Source: Bacteroidaceae bacterium
GTDB lineage: Bacteria > Bacteroidota > Bacteroidia > Bacteroidales > Bacteroidaceae
Direction of reading: 5' to 3'
DNA: 28,130 nt
NCBI GenBank assembly: GCA_017466065.1
Contig: JAFTUV010000041.1
Location: forward strand, 1-28,130
Positions 8,747 to 16,756 of this stretch are shown in pieces. The translations under genes and the position numbers were made by a program. The first letter of the stretch is position 1. Every line of letters begins with the position of its first letter. The notes under the pieces were generated by a model. That model had not been told where the DNA came from and made no database searches. It was given only the letters and a program-made list of their open reading frames with translations.

Positions 8747-8793
8747 ACTCTCCCGCTTTTTAAAGAGGGAGTACCCGAAGGGGGAGGGAGTTC
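8747..8793. repeat. 47-bp direct repeat, left copy flanking the DUF559 gene
   Basis: The 47 bases are identical to those at 9291-9337 and similarity ends abruptly on both sides. The repeat contains its own hairpin (CTCCC.CTTT..AAAG.GGGAG) followed by a G-rich segment. The right end (GGAGGGAGTT, 8783-8792) can also pair with AACTCCCTCC at 8815-8824. Confidence 0.9.
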
Positions 8794-8828
8794 GCATCAA
8801 TCATTGCCAAGACCAACTCCCTCCGCAC

Positions 8829-9245
8829 TCATTCCATTTGTGCTCGTCCCTCTTTCAAAAGAGGGACAGACAAGGAAATCCGCGAAACGTATTCTCTTAT
8901 CACATCCAAGACTTCGTCTATATTATTCCAAATTTCCTTATTCTCGAACCTAATAACACGAATCCCTTTTGAATTCAAAAATTCCGTTCTATCTAAATCA
9001 CAAGCATCACCTTGCATTGTGTAGTGGGAAGCACCATCAAGCTCTATACATATTTTAAATTTCGGGCAATAAAAATCCAATATATAATCCCCGACAGAAA
9101 ATTGACGCCTCCAACTAATCCCATCCAATTTCCCGGCTTTAAGTTGCGACCACAATGCCGCTTCTGTCGGGGTAAGATTACGACGCAGGGTACGCCTTAA
9201 ACCTTTAAGTTCTTTTCTGTTAACAAATCTTTTAGAATCTTCCAT
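8829..9245 (-). CDS. DUF559 endonuclease-like protein (PD-(D/E)XK fold) in a repeat-bounded cassette
   Basis: The 138-residue protein matches the DUF559 pattern: an N-terminal RR.LTPTEAALW..L (E28), then GDYILDFYCP (D57), IELDGASHY (E68, D70, H74), then RVIRFENKEI (97-104). D57 and E68/D70 sit where PD-(D/E)XK and Vsr-like nucleases place their metal ligands. A DNA-nicking or repair role is therefore plausible but unproven for this family. The gene lies between two perfect 47-bp direct repeats (8747-8793, 9291-9337). Its last residues, SVPLLKEGR, are encoded by a perfect 10-bp-arm hairpin (8846-8867) resembling the hairpin inside the flanking repeats, so the repeat family supplies part of the coding sequence. 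The start at 9245 is the only good ATG. It looks like an inserted accessory gene between DUF3109 and gpmI. Confidence 0.88.
   Translation of the reverse strand: MEDSKRFVNRKELKGLRRTLRRNLTPTEAALWSQLKAGKLDGISWRRQFSVGDYILDFYCPKFKICIELDGASHYTMQGDACDLDRTEFLNSKGIRVIRFENKEIWNNIDEVLDVIREYVSRISLSVPLLKEGRAQME
8846..8867. repeat. Perfect 10-bp-arm hairpin at the 3' end of the DUF559 coding region
   Basis: GTCCCTCTTT (8846-8855) and AAAGAGGGAC (8858-8867) are exact reverse complements around two bases. The core resembles the CCC.CTTT..AAAG.GGG hairpin of the 47-bp flanking repeats. It lies inside the reading frame and, on the minus strand, could also help stop transcription. Confidence 0.75.
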
Positions 9246-9290
9246 TCTTTACAAAACAGAATCTTTCCACCAAACAAATTTTTAAGACAG

Positions 9291-9337
9291 ACTCTCCCGC
9301 TTTTTAAAGAGGGAGTACCCGAAGGGGGAGGGAGTTC
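9291..9337. repeat. 47-bp direct repeat, right copy flanking the DUF559 gene
   Basis: Exact copy, in the same orientation, of 8747-8793. The two copies start 544 bases apart and enclose only the DUF559 gene with short flanks. Recombination between them would delete the gene and leave one repeat. Confidence 0.9.
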
Positions 9338-9356
9338 TAATGCACCACGAATAAGG

Positions 9357-9396
9357 AAAATGACGGCTGCACGATACTCCGCACAGCCGTCATTTT
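9357..9396 (-). terminator. Intrinsic terminator downstream of gpmI
   Basis: AAAATGACGGCTG (9357-9369) and CAGCCGTCATTTT (9384-9396) are perfect 13-bp inverted repeats with a 14-nt loop. On the minus strand this begins 13 bases after the gpmI stop and ends in a T run. The A/T ends on both arms mean it could work in either direction. Confidence 0.85.
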
Positions 9397-9409
9397 TATG
9401 CTGATTTTA

Positions 9410-10909
9410 TCAGATTAACGCCTCACCGGTCATATCGGCAGGTGCCTCCAAGCCCATAATTTTGAGGATTGTGGGGGCAACATCGGCCAAAATACCATCT
9501 TTTATTGTTGCATTCTCCTTGTTGGTCACATAGACACAGGGAACGGGGTTCAACGAGTGGGCGGTGTTGGGCGAACCGTCGGCATTCACTGCATTGTCGG
9601 CATTGCCGTGGTCGGCAATGATGATAGACTCGTAGCCGTGAGCGCGGGCAGCCTCAATAACATCTTTAAGGCAAGCATCAACTGCAAGAACAGCTTTCTC
9701 TATTGCGCTGTAAACGCCTGTGTGGCCCACCATATCTCCGTTGGCAAAGTTAACAACGATAAAGTCGAACTTCTCGGAGTTAATTTCGGCAACCAGTTTA
9801 TCCTTAACCTCGTAGGCACTCATTTCGGGTTGCAGGTCGTATGTTGCCACCTTGGGAGAGGGAACGAGAATGCGCTCCTCGCCTTCGTAGGGTGCTTCGC
9901 GACCGCCGTTGAAGAAGAATGTAACGTGGGCATATTTTTCTGTTTCGGCAATGTGCAACTGTTTCATTCCCTGCTTCGACACAAACTCGCCGAGCGTATT
10001 CTCGACATTCTCTTTGTCGAAGAGGATGTGAACGCCTGTGAATTTCGCATCATAGGGAGTCATACAATAGTATTGCAGGCCGGGTATTGTGTGCATTCCC
10101 TCGGCGGGCATATCCTCTTGTGTGAGAACCACGGTGAGTTCCTTTGCACGGTCGTTGCGGTAGTTGAAGAAGATTACAGCATCGCCGTCGGCTATGCGGC
10201 CGTCAAATGCGCTGTTAACGATGGGCTTGATAAATTCGTCGGTAACACCCTCGGCGTATGACTCTTCCACTGCCTTTACCATATCTGTTGCGGCCTTGCC
10301 CTCGCCATTCACAATGAGGTCGTAGGCTATTTTCACACGCTCCCAACGCTTGTCGCGGTCCATTGCGTAGTAACGACCGATGATGGTTGCGAGTTTCAGA
10401 TTCTTGGCTGTAAGGTCGGCAATGAAGCCTGCGCCACTCTTGGGGTCGGTGTCACGACCATCCATAAAGCAGTGAACATAAGCATTCTCCACGCCCTGCT
10501 CGGTTGCAAACTTATACATCGCCTCCAAATGCTCCAAAGAGCTGTGAACGCCACCATTGGAGGTGAGGCCCATAAAGTGGAGTTTCTTGCCATTCTTTTT
10601 GGCATACTCGACTGCCGAAACAAGTTCGGGATTCTGTGCAATGGAGCCGTCGGCTATTGCGCGGTTTATTTTCAACAAGTCCTGATAAACGACGCGACCG
10701 CCACCGATGTTAAGGTGACCAACCTCGCTGTTACCCATCTGACCTGCGGGAAGGCCCACATTCTCGCCGCTTGCTTGGAGTTGCGAGTTAGGATAAACCG
10801 AAATTAGATGGTCCCAATAGGGAGTGGGAGTATTGAAAATAACATCACCTTTACCGTGGTTGCCAATGCCCCAACCATCGAGAATTACCAATAATGCTTT
10901 GTTTGCCAT
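9410..10909 (-). CDS. gpmI: 2,3-bisphosphoglycerate-independent phosphoglycerate mutase
   Basis: This 499-residue cytosolic enzyme interconverts 3- and 2-phosphoglycerate in glycolysis and gluconeogenesis, using two manganese ions and a phosphoserine intermediate. The alkaline-phosphatase-like metal motif LLVILDGWG (6-14) is present, and the catalytic serine is Ser61 in [28 protein letters not shown] and [12 protein letters not shown] mark the phosphotransferase domain, and [12 protein letters not shown] and IIADHGNAD complete the metal site. Length is near the family norm (about 505-515). The start at 10909 fits the conserved N-terminus. It appears monocistronic, with a leader of about 90 bases after a promoter-like box at 10999-11006 and a strong terminator at 9357-9396. 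No anomaly in the protein. Confidence 0.97.
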   Translation of the reverse strand: MANKALLVILDGWGIGNHGKGDVIFNTPTPYWDHLISVYPNSQLQASGENVGLPAGQMGNSEVGHLNIGGGRVVYQDLLKINRAIADGSIAQNPELVSAVEYAKKNGKKLHFMGLTSNGGVHSSLEHLEAMYKFATEQGVENAYVHCFMDGRDTDPKSGAGFIADLTAKNLKLATIIGRYYAMDRDKRWERVKIAYDLIVNGEGKAATDMVKAVEESYAEGVTDEFIKPIVNSAFDGRIADGDAVIFFNYRNDRAKELTVVLTQEDMPAEGMHTIPGLQYYCMTPYDAKFTGVHILFDKENVENTLGEFVSKQGMKQLHIAETEKYAHVTFFFNGGREAPYEGEERILVPSPKVATYDLQPEMSAYEVKDKLVAEINSEKFDFIVVNFANGDMVGHTGVYSAIEKAVLAVDACLKDVIEAARAHGYESIIIADHGNADNAVNADGSPNTAHSLNPVPCVYVTNKENATIKDGILADVAPTILKIMGLEAPADMTGEALI

Positions 10910-10953
10910 AATATTTTAGTTTTTAATTTAGAAACTGTTGAATTTATTGTACA

Positions 10954-10979
10954 CCTGTGCTACACAGGCGCAGAGCCTG
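10954..10979 (-). promoter_or_regulatory. Two overlapping hairpins in the gpmI leader
   Basis: CCTGTG (10954-10959, with neighbours) pairs with CACAGG (10963-10968), while CAGGC (10965-10969) pairs with GCCTG (10975-10979). The two stems share bases 10965-10968, so only one can form at a time. They lie in the untranslated leader about 45-70 bases before the gpmI start. A regulatory role is inference only. Confidence 0.35.
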
Positions 10980-10998
10980 CCATTGTAGCAACCGGTTG

Positions 10999-11006
10999 CA
11001 AAATTA
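10999..11006 (-). promoter_or_regulatory. Possible gpmI promoter -7 box
   Basis: On the minus strand this reads TAATTTTG, an exact fit to TAnnTTTG, 89 bases before the gpmI start. A TTTG lies upstream but 28 bases away rather than the usual 19-21, so support is partial. Confidence 0.35.
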
Positions 11007-11230
11007 CTATTTTTATTCCTTTTTTCGCCTATCACAAAGGATAAAATTACGAAACAGGGCCGCAATATTCCATAATTTATGCAAAGAGAACAGCAAAAAA
11101 ACGGTTGCGCACCACACAAAGCTACACAAATTTATGTTAAAAACCGCAACATTATATTAAACATTTATTGAAATAATAAAAAACTCGCGCATTTTGTACA
11201 TAAAATTTTAAATTATATATTTAAAATGCG

Positions 11231-11238
11231 TATCTTCG
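11231..11238 (+). promoter_or_regulatory. Possible Nudix-gene promoter -7 box
   Basis: TATCTTCG, a common variant of the Bacteroidetes -7 box, lies 28 bases before the Nudix ATG. The same octamer occurs ahead of the sialidase gene (23237-23244). No well-spaced -33 TTTG is visible. Confidence 0.4.
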
Positions 11239-11266
11239 CGATTGAAAAAAAACGAAAGAGAGCATA

Positions 11267-11818
11267 ATGCAACAGCATCCATTGGAAATTTTCGGTTATT
11301 GCCCGCGTTGCGGCAGTTGCAAGTTCGGCATTAACGACTTTAAGTCGAAGCGTTGCAGCGATTGTGGCTTTGTGCTCTACTTCAATGCCATTGCCGCCAC
11401 TGTAGCCATAATATCCAACGACAAAGGGGAGGTTCTCGTGGCACGACGGGCAAAGGAGCCGGCAAAAGGAACGCTCGATCTGCCGGGTGGCTTTGTCGAC
11501 AGTTTCGAGAGTGCCGAGGAGGGAGTTACACGCGAAGTGAACGAGGAAACGGGGCTGAATGTGAGCAGTTGCAGCTATCTTTTCTCCTTGCCCAACAAAT
11601 ATATCTACTCGGGGTTCGAGGAGCACACGCTCGACCTCTTCTTCCTATGCAGAACCGACGGATACTCCACGAAGGCCGACGACGATGTTGAGGAACTTCA
11701 ATGGAAAAGCCTCGATGAGCTGCGAAGCGAAGAGTTCGGGCTTGCATCCATAAGGCACGGTATTGAACTTTTGAAGACAGAATATAAACACCTTTTCACG
11801 AAACAAGAAGCTGTTTGA
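11267..11818 (+). CDS. Nudix hydrolase with N-terminal zinc ribbon
   Basis: The 183-residue cytosolic protein opens with a zinc-ribbon, YCPRCGSC...RCSDCGF (Cys12, Cys15, Cys30, Cys33), then a Nudix domain. The Nudix box is exact: Gly75-x5-Glu81-x7-Arg89-Glu90-Val-x-Glu93-Glu94-x-Gly96-Leu97. Members hydrolyse nucleoside diphosphates linked to another group. The zinc ribbon recalls NADH pyrophosphatase (NudC) types, but the protein is shorter and the NudC SQPWPFPxS motif is not seen, so the substrate is open. It is the first gene of the rightward half; the next gene starts 95 bases downstream across a leader able to form alternative stems. The start at 11267 follows a purine-rich stretch and is well supported. 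Confidence 0.93.
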   Translation: MQQHPLEIFGYCPRCGSCKFGINDFKSKRCSDCGFVLYFNAIAATVAIISNDKGEVLVARRAKEPAKGTLDLPGGFVDSFESAEEGVTREVNEETGLNVSSCSYLFSLPNKYIYSGFEEHTLDLFFLCRTDGYSTKADDDVEELQWKSLDELRSEEFGLASIRHGIELLKTEYKHLFTKQEAV

Positions 11819-11909
11819 ATTTATATCGCCAAAATTTTTATAGAGCAAAAAATGGCGAAACTTACAGCTTCTATAAGAAAAATATTTTTTAGGAATTCAA
11901 ACAACTTCT
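11806..11909 (+). promoter_or_regulatory. Alternative RNA stems between the Nudix gene and the TPR gene
   Basis: The segment 11806-11821, at the very end of the Nudix frame, pairs 15 of 16 bases with 11894-11909, just before the TPR start. Its first nine bases (AGAAGCTGT) also pair perfectly with ACAGCTTCT at 11864-11872, which would exclude the long stem. A third stem (TCGCCA 11826-11831, TGGCGA 11853-11858) sits inside. This could control read-through into the TPR operon or expose its start; this is inference from complementarity. Confidence 0.4.
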
Positions 11910-11913
11910 GAAT

Positions 11914-14910
11914 ATGAAGAGATTTTTATCATTTTTACTACTGACAGCAACGGCAGGCATTATATCGGCACAAACAATAACATCAATCGAGGACAACCGA
12001 TGGCTTATGCAGGAGGGGCGAAGGCTCTACACCGACGGGGAGTATGGCACAGCCCTAAACATTCTGAACAAGGTGGAAGAGCGCAGCCTCACCGCCACCG
12101 AAGCACAGGAATTCAAATTACTGTTCGCACGAGCCACATTCGGCACCAACCATCTTGAAGGGCGCGCCCTGCTTCTGCAATACCTCGCCGACTACCCCGA
12201 AACGAGCCGTCGCGATGTAATCGCCGTCCTCATTGCCGAGTCCTATTATTACAGCCATAATTTTGCGCTTGCCGAAGAGTGGTTCGGGAAGAGCAGTTTC
12301 GAGCGTTTGGAACCGCAGGAGCGCGAACGTGCCGAGCTTTACCGCTCACTCACCCTGTCGGAATACGGAGAAGAGGACAATGCACGCACACGCCTTGCCG
12401 AGCTTGCCGCCACAGGCAAGAGACACGCCGACGATGCACAGTTCCACCTTGCGGTGCTGCAATATCACGCCGACGAGTTGCAAGAGGCGTATGAGGGATT
12501 TAAAAAAGTGGAACTCACCGACAAATACTATCTTGAAGTACCCTACTATCTTGCCGCAATCTATACAAAAGAGGGCAAATATGAGCAAGCTGCAAAGGTT
12601 GCCGAGGCCTTCATCGCCGACCACGCAAGAAAGCCGCAAGGAATTGCTATGCAACAGATTCTGGGTGCAGCACGTTTCGGGCAGGAGAGATTCGACGAGG
12701 CTGTAACCCCGCTCGAAGAGTATCTCACAGGAACCCCTGCCGAGAAGCAACAGCGCATAGCCATATACCAGCTTGCCCTGTGCTACTTCGAGACAGGGGA
12801 GCCAGCAAAGGCAAAGGAGATGTTTACAGCCTGTGGCGAGGGCGACGATGCCATTGCACAGAATGCCCTGCTGCATCTGGGCATTATAAACCTCAACGAA
12901 GGGAACAAGAATGCTGCACGCCTCGCATTTGAACAGGCGGTGAATATGACACACGACAGCAAGGTGCGCGAGGAGGCTCTCTACAACTACGCCCTGTGCC
13001 TGCACGACACACGCAATTCACCCTACGCCGAGAGTGTAAAGCTGTTCGAGCACTTCCTCAACGAATACCCCGGCTCGCGACACAGCGACCAAGTGAACAA
13101 ATATCTGGTGGAGGTGTATATGAATTCCAAGAATTACAAGGAGGCATTATCGTCCATCGGGAAGATTGCCAAGCCCTCGCCGATGATTCTCGAAGCGAAG
13201 CAGAAAGTCCTGTACCGCTTGGGAGTGCAGGAGTATATAGATGGCAATATGAACAGTGCAATAGGCTATTTCGACCAATCTATCGCCCTTGCAAAATATA
13301 ACAAACAAACATACAGCGACGCTCTCTACTGGCGGGCAGAATCGTACTACAACAAGGAGATGCTTACAAAAGCCGAGGAGGGATACAAGAGTGTCATCTC
13401 CTTGAACGACGGCAATGGCAACAAGGCTCTTTACGGCCTTGCCTACACCTACTTCCAACAGGGCAGATTCGGCGAGGCAATAAACTCGTTCACACGCTTC
13501 ACACAGGTAGCATCGAGCGAGAAGGAGCAGCGTGCCGATGCCCTTAACCGCATTGCCGACTGCCACTTCTACAACCGTAATTACAAGAAGGCCGACGAGT
13601 TCTATGCAAAAGCCGCAGCCGCCGACAACACTCACAGCGATTATGCCCTCTACCGCAGTGCAATATCGCAAGGACTGAGAAAGGACTACAATGGCAAGAT
13701 TGCCACACTTGAACAGCTCATAAAGGAGTTCCCTGCAAGCAATTACGCCAAAGATGGTTATTACGAGCTTGGGCGTGCCTACATTGAAACAGAAAACAGC
13801 GAAAAGGCAATCGAGGTTTTTGAAACACTCGCCGAGAAATATCCGCAAAGCGACCTTGCACGCCGCGCAACGGCCGAAAAGGCTCTGATTTACAACAGCA
13901 ACGGCAACCACGCAAAGGCGATTGAGGCATACAAGAACATAATAACACTCTATCCGCAGAGCGAGGAGGCGCAAATTGCGGCACAGGACCTCAAAAACCT
14001 ATATGTGGAGCAGGGCGAGGTTGAGGAGTATGCAAAATTTGCGGCAAGCACAAAAGGAATGCAGGCACTCGAAAGCAGCGAGGCCGACACACTCACATTC
14101 ATTGCCGCCGAGAAGTTCTACGGCAAAAATGAACTTGAAACTGCAAAAATCAAATTTTCCGACTATCTGCAAAAATTCCCGGATGGGAGTTTCGCAGTCG
14201 ACAGCCACTACTATTTAGGATTGATAAACTACAATGGCGGCAACAAGAACGAGGCCCTGAAACATCTCGAAGAGGTTACGAAGCTACCCGACAACAAATA
14301 CAGCGAGGAGGCAATGGCATACGCCTCGGATATTTATTTCGGGAACGGCGAATGGGACAAGGCTGCGGAACTCTATGAAAAGATAATTGCCAAGAGCAGC
14401 GACAAGGAGCGTGTGAATGCTTGTCGCATAAATCTGCTGCGTTGCGCACACAACACCGGCGACAACAACCGCACGAAGGAGGTTGCCACCACCCTGCTTG
14501 CCAACGGCAACCTGCAACCCGAGCAGAAACGCGAAACGGAATATTACCTTGCAAAGGCACAGCTTGCAATGCAAGAGAATGCAGCGGCCGAAAAGACACT
14601 GCGCTCATTGTCGTCCGACACACGCAGCATATATGGTGCCGAGGGCAAATATCTGCTTGCACAGCAGCTGTTCGGGAACAAGAAATACGACGAGTGCGAA
14701 AAGATTATTTTCGACTACATCGACACAAGCACGCCGCACACATATTGGCTGGCACGCAGTTTCATTCTGTTGGCCGACCTCTACACTGCGCAGAATCGCA
14801 CAATGGAGGCCAAGCAATATCTGCTGTCGCTACAAGGCAACTATGAGGGTGACGATGACATTGCAGCGATGATAAAAGAACGATTGGATAGAATTAAAAG
14901 CGAAGAATAA
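11914..14910 (+). CDS. Large exported TPR-repeat protein
   Basis: The 998-residue protein has a signal peptide (1-19, ending GIISAQ) without a lipobox cysteine, so it is probably periplasmic or bound to the outer membrane. The rest is almost entirely tetratricopeptide-like helical repeats, for example the blocks near 177-240 (AQFHLAVLQYHADELQEAYEGFKKVE begins one), 605-690 (YYELGRAYIETENSEKAIEVFE) and 760-800 (HYYLGLINYNGGNKNEALKHLEE), with the usual G-Y/F-A-P spacing. Such proteins are scaffolds, as in the YbgF/BamD class; no enzyme domain is seen. Its TAA stop overlaps by one base (TAATG) the start of the beta-barrel gene at 14910, so the two are translationally coupled and probably form one envelope complex. 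The partner and the process are not known to me. Confidence 0.9.
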   Translation: MKRFLSFLLLTATAGIISAQTITSIEDNRWLMQEGRRLYTDGEYGTALNILNKVEERSLTATEAQEFKLLFARATFGTNHLEGRALLLQYLADYPETSRRDVIAVLIAESYYYSHNFALAEEWFGKSSFERLEPQERERAELYRSLTLSEYGEEDNARTRLAELAATGKRHADDAQFHLAVLQYHADELQEAYEGFKKVELTDKYYLEVPYYLAAIYTKEGKYEQAAKVAEAFIADHARKPQGIAMQQILGAARFGQERFDEAVTPLEEYLTGTPAEKQQRIAIYQLALCYFETGEPAKAKEMFTACGEGDDAIAQNALLHLGIINLNEGNKNAARLAFEQAVNMTHDSKVREEALYNYALCLHDTRNSPYAESVKLFEHFLNEYPGSRHSDQVNKYLVEVYMNSKNYKEALSSIGKIAKPSPMILEAKQKVLYRLGVQEYIDGNMNSAIGYFDQSIALAKYNKQTYSDALYWRAESYYNKEMLTKAEEGYKSVISLNDGNGNKALYGLAYTYFQQGRFGEAINSFTRFTQVASSEKEQRADALNRIADCHFYNRNYKKADEFYAKAAAADNTHSDYALYRSAISQGLRKDYNGKIATLEQLIKEFPASNYAKDGYYELGRAYIETENSEKAIEVFETLAEKYPQSDLARRATAEKALIYNSNGNHAKAIEAYKNIITLYPQSEEAQIAAQDLKNLYVEQGEVEEYAKFAASTKGMQALESSEADTLTFIAAEKFYGKNELETAKIKFSDYLQKFPDGSFAVDSHYYLGLINYNGGNKNEALKHLEEVTKLPDNKYSEEAMAYASDIYFGNGEWDKAAELYEKIIAKSSDKERVNACRINLLRCAHNTGDNNRTKEVATTLLANGNLQPEQKRETEYYLAKAQLAMQENAAAEKTLRSLSSDTRSIYGAEGKYLLAQQLFGNKKYDECEKIIFDYIDTSTPHTYWLARSFILLADLYTAQNRTMEAKQYLLSLQGNYEGDDDIAAMIKERLDRIKSEE

Positions 14911-16532
14911 TGAAAAAGAGTATTTTATTTGCCGTTGCACTTTTTGCCACGGGTGCGCTGTATGCGCAAAAGGACTCGCTTAACGCAGTCATACAGGTAG
15001 AGAACGAGTATAACCCTGTTGTTACAAAAGCTGTAAAGAAGGGCTTTACACCCACCACCGAAGAAAGCGACGGCAACACCCCGTTGGAGCTTGAATTCTC
15101 GCAGGAGGCAACACCCTTCAAAGGGTTCACGGGAGAGAGGAAGATAGCAGACCTGTTGCCCAAGCAGAATGGCAATTATCCCGGTTACGCACGGTTGGGC
15201 TACGGAACAGGCAATAATGTGGATGCTAAAATATCGTACCAATATAATATCGGAGAGAACGACAAGGTGAGTGCCGTTGCATCGCTCGAAGGGTTCAACA
15301 ACAGTATCGACAGCCCCGAGGGAAAATGGGATTCACGCATATACTCTTCGTGGGCCGGAGCCGAATACTCGCATAAATTCGGCAAAGTGCTGTCGAAGAG
15401 CAACATTGAATTTGGCAACAATGTGTTCAATTATAACACGGCTCTCCCCGGCGACAAGCAGAATGTGCAGAAGTTCCACATTGGCACAGGGGTTGAATCG
15501 TTACTCACCGGCCCGTTTGCCTACGATTTTGGCATTCATTATTCGCGCAACCATTACAGGCACCTTCCCTTCTTGTGGAATGAGGCCAAGCAGCAGAGAG
15601 GGCACTTTGGCGAGAATAACTTTGGAGCAGATGCCACACTGAAATATGAGCTTACCGATAATATCATACGCGATATAACCGCCGATGTTAATTTCGACTA
15701 CTATTCATACTACAAGCATATTGGCTACAAGGATTATGCAGAGCTTAACATTACACCGGCAACAAACTTGAAAACCGGCAGATTCGACATTCGCTTGGGA
15801 GCGCAACTTAATTTCATCACAAAAGGGTGTGCGCTTTTTGCCATTGCTCCGGACATCAGAATAGAGGGTGCAATAAACAAGAATATCTCATTCTACACAA
15901 GCATAAAGGGTGGTCGCAAGGCAAGCACTTTGGAGGTAATGGAGGGCTTGTCGCCCTACTGGGCAAGTGCCAAGCAGTTGAAGCCTGCCTACACTGTGGC
16001 CGATGCAACTGCCGGAATACGCTTGTCGCAAGATGCTCTCTCGGTTAATGCCTATATAGGAGCGGCCTACACAAAAGACGACCTTCTGCCCTATGCCAAC
16101 ATTTCGGAGGAGCAAAAAGGCATTGCCTCTTATATTGCACAGGAGAATACCACACACGCATACGCAGGGGCTCGCGTGGGATACGACTATAAAGGATGGC
16201 TCAAAGGGGCTGCGGAGGCAAAGTATAATTACTGGAAGTGCGACACTCGCAGCTATCTGGGCACAAAGCCCGAATTTGAATTGGAGCTCAACGGCGAGGC
16301 TCGTGTGCTCGAAGATATTTATGTGAACCTTACATATAGTTTCGCTACTTACGCCAACGATGCTCCATCGCTCAACAAGAATGAGCTGAACTTGCGTGCA
16401 AGTTATAAATTTGCCGACAGATTCGGTGCGTTTATAGAGGGTAACAACCTGCTTAACCGCGATTATGTGAAATATGCGGGTTATTATGAGCAGGGCATCA
16501 ACTTCCTTATGGGATTGAGTGCCTCGTTCTAA
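14910..16532 (+). CDS. Outer-membrane beta-barrel protein (TonB-receptor-like, no full plug seen)
   Basis: The 540-residue protein starts with a signal peptide (1-19, ending GALYAQ). A short N-terminal segment (about 20-60, VIQVENEYNPVVTKAVKKGF) precedes a long series of alternating strands with aromatic girdle residues, for example YPGYARLGYGTGNNVDAKISY. The C-terminus, NFLMGLSASF, ends in phenylalanine as expected for outer-membrane barrels. The strand-rich second half resembles TonB-dependent receptor barrels, but a complete plug domain is not evident and the length is short for a receptor. It is translationally coupled to the TPR gene by a one-base overlap. A perfect 23-bp hairpin follows its stop. 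Substrate and function are unknown; location in the outer membrane is well supported. Confidence 0.85.
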   Translation: MKKSILFAVALFATGALYAQKDSLNAVIQVENEYNPVVTKAVKKGFTPTTEESDGNTPLELEFSQEATPFKGFTGERKIADLLPKQNGNYPGYARLGYGTGNNVDAKISYQYNIGENDKVSAVASLEGFNNSIDSPEGKWDSRIYSSWAGAEYSHKFGKVLSKSNIEFGNNVFNYNTALPGDKQNVQKFHIGTGVESLLTGPFAYDFGIHYSRNHYRHLPFLWNEAKQQRGHFGENNFGADATLKYELTDNIIRDITADVNFDYYSYYKHIGYKDYAELNITPATNLKTGRFDIRLGAQLNFITKGCALFAIAPDIRIEGAINKNISFYTSIKGGRKASTLEVMEGLSPYWASAKQLKPAYTVADATAGIRLSQDALSVNAYIGAAYTKDDLLPYANISEEQKGIASYIAQENTTHAYAGARVGYDYKGWLKGAAEAKYNYWKCDTRSYLGTKPEFELELNGEARVLEDIYVNLTYSFATYANDAPSLNKNELNLRASYKFADRFGAFIEGNNLLNRDYVKYAGYYEQGINFLMGLSASF

Positions 16533-16552
16533 ATATATATAAAGGAGTAGAG

Positions 16553-16613
16553 GACAAGATGTAAAAGAGGGTGCACGGGGCCAACCACGATGCACCCTCT
16601 TTTACATCTTGTC
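16553..16613 (+). terminator. Perfect 23-bp hairpin after the beta-barrel gene
   Basis: The arms 16553-16575 and 16591-16613 are exact reverse complements around a 15-nt loop. The inner part (GAGGGTGCA/TGCACCCTC followed by TTTT) has the form of a rho-independent terminator. The stem then extends another 10 bp past the T run, and no T tract follows its outer end. It begins 20 bases after the stop at 16532, so it probably ends the TPR/barrel transcript; the extra length is unusual. Confidence 0.75.
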
Positions 16614-16693
16614 GCAAAAAAATTACACCTATATAAAATAATATATTATTTTAAGGAGTGAACGAGAAATTCCGTTATTAAAATTTCACTTTT

Positions 16694-16729
16694 TTTGGTT
16701 CGTAAATACAGGAAACTTTAATACTTTTG
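16694..16729 (+). promoter_or_regulatory. Probable topA operon promoter
   Basis: A -7 box TACTTTTG (16722-16729) fits TAnnTTTG. Upstream are TTTG at 16694-16697 (24-base gap) and TTCG at 16699-16702 (19-base gap), either of which could serve as the -33 element. The box ends 27 bases before the topA ATG and follows the hairpin terminator, as expected for a new transcription unit. Confidence 0.5.
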
Positions 16730-16756
16730 CCGACAAATTTAAGAAACCGAGGCTGT

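Larger units (their letters stand above)
10910..11266. other. 357-bp divergent intergenic region between gpmI and the Nudix gene
   Basis: This region separates the leftward and rightward halves of the window and contains no credible gene. It holds the gpmI leader with two overlapping hairpins (10954-10979), a gpmI promoter-like box, a long AT-rich middle (about 11080-11230) and a promoter-like box for the Nudix gene at 11231-11238. Confidence 0.7.

Noticed and set aside
8747..9337. Two repeat copies as a CRISPR array
   Set aside because: Only two copies 544 bases apart with a gene between them and no cas genes.
14910..16532. Beta-barrel protein as a full SusC-type TonB receptor
   Set aside because: Too short, no clear plug domain or TonB box, and no SusD partner next to it.
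16727..16756. TTG start for topA adding ten residues
   Set aside because: It overlaps the promoter-like TACTTTTG box and the added residues are not part of the conserved TopA start.
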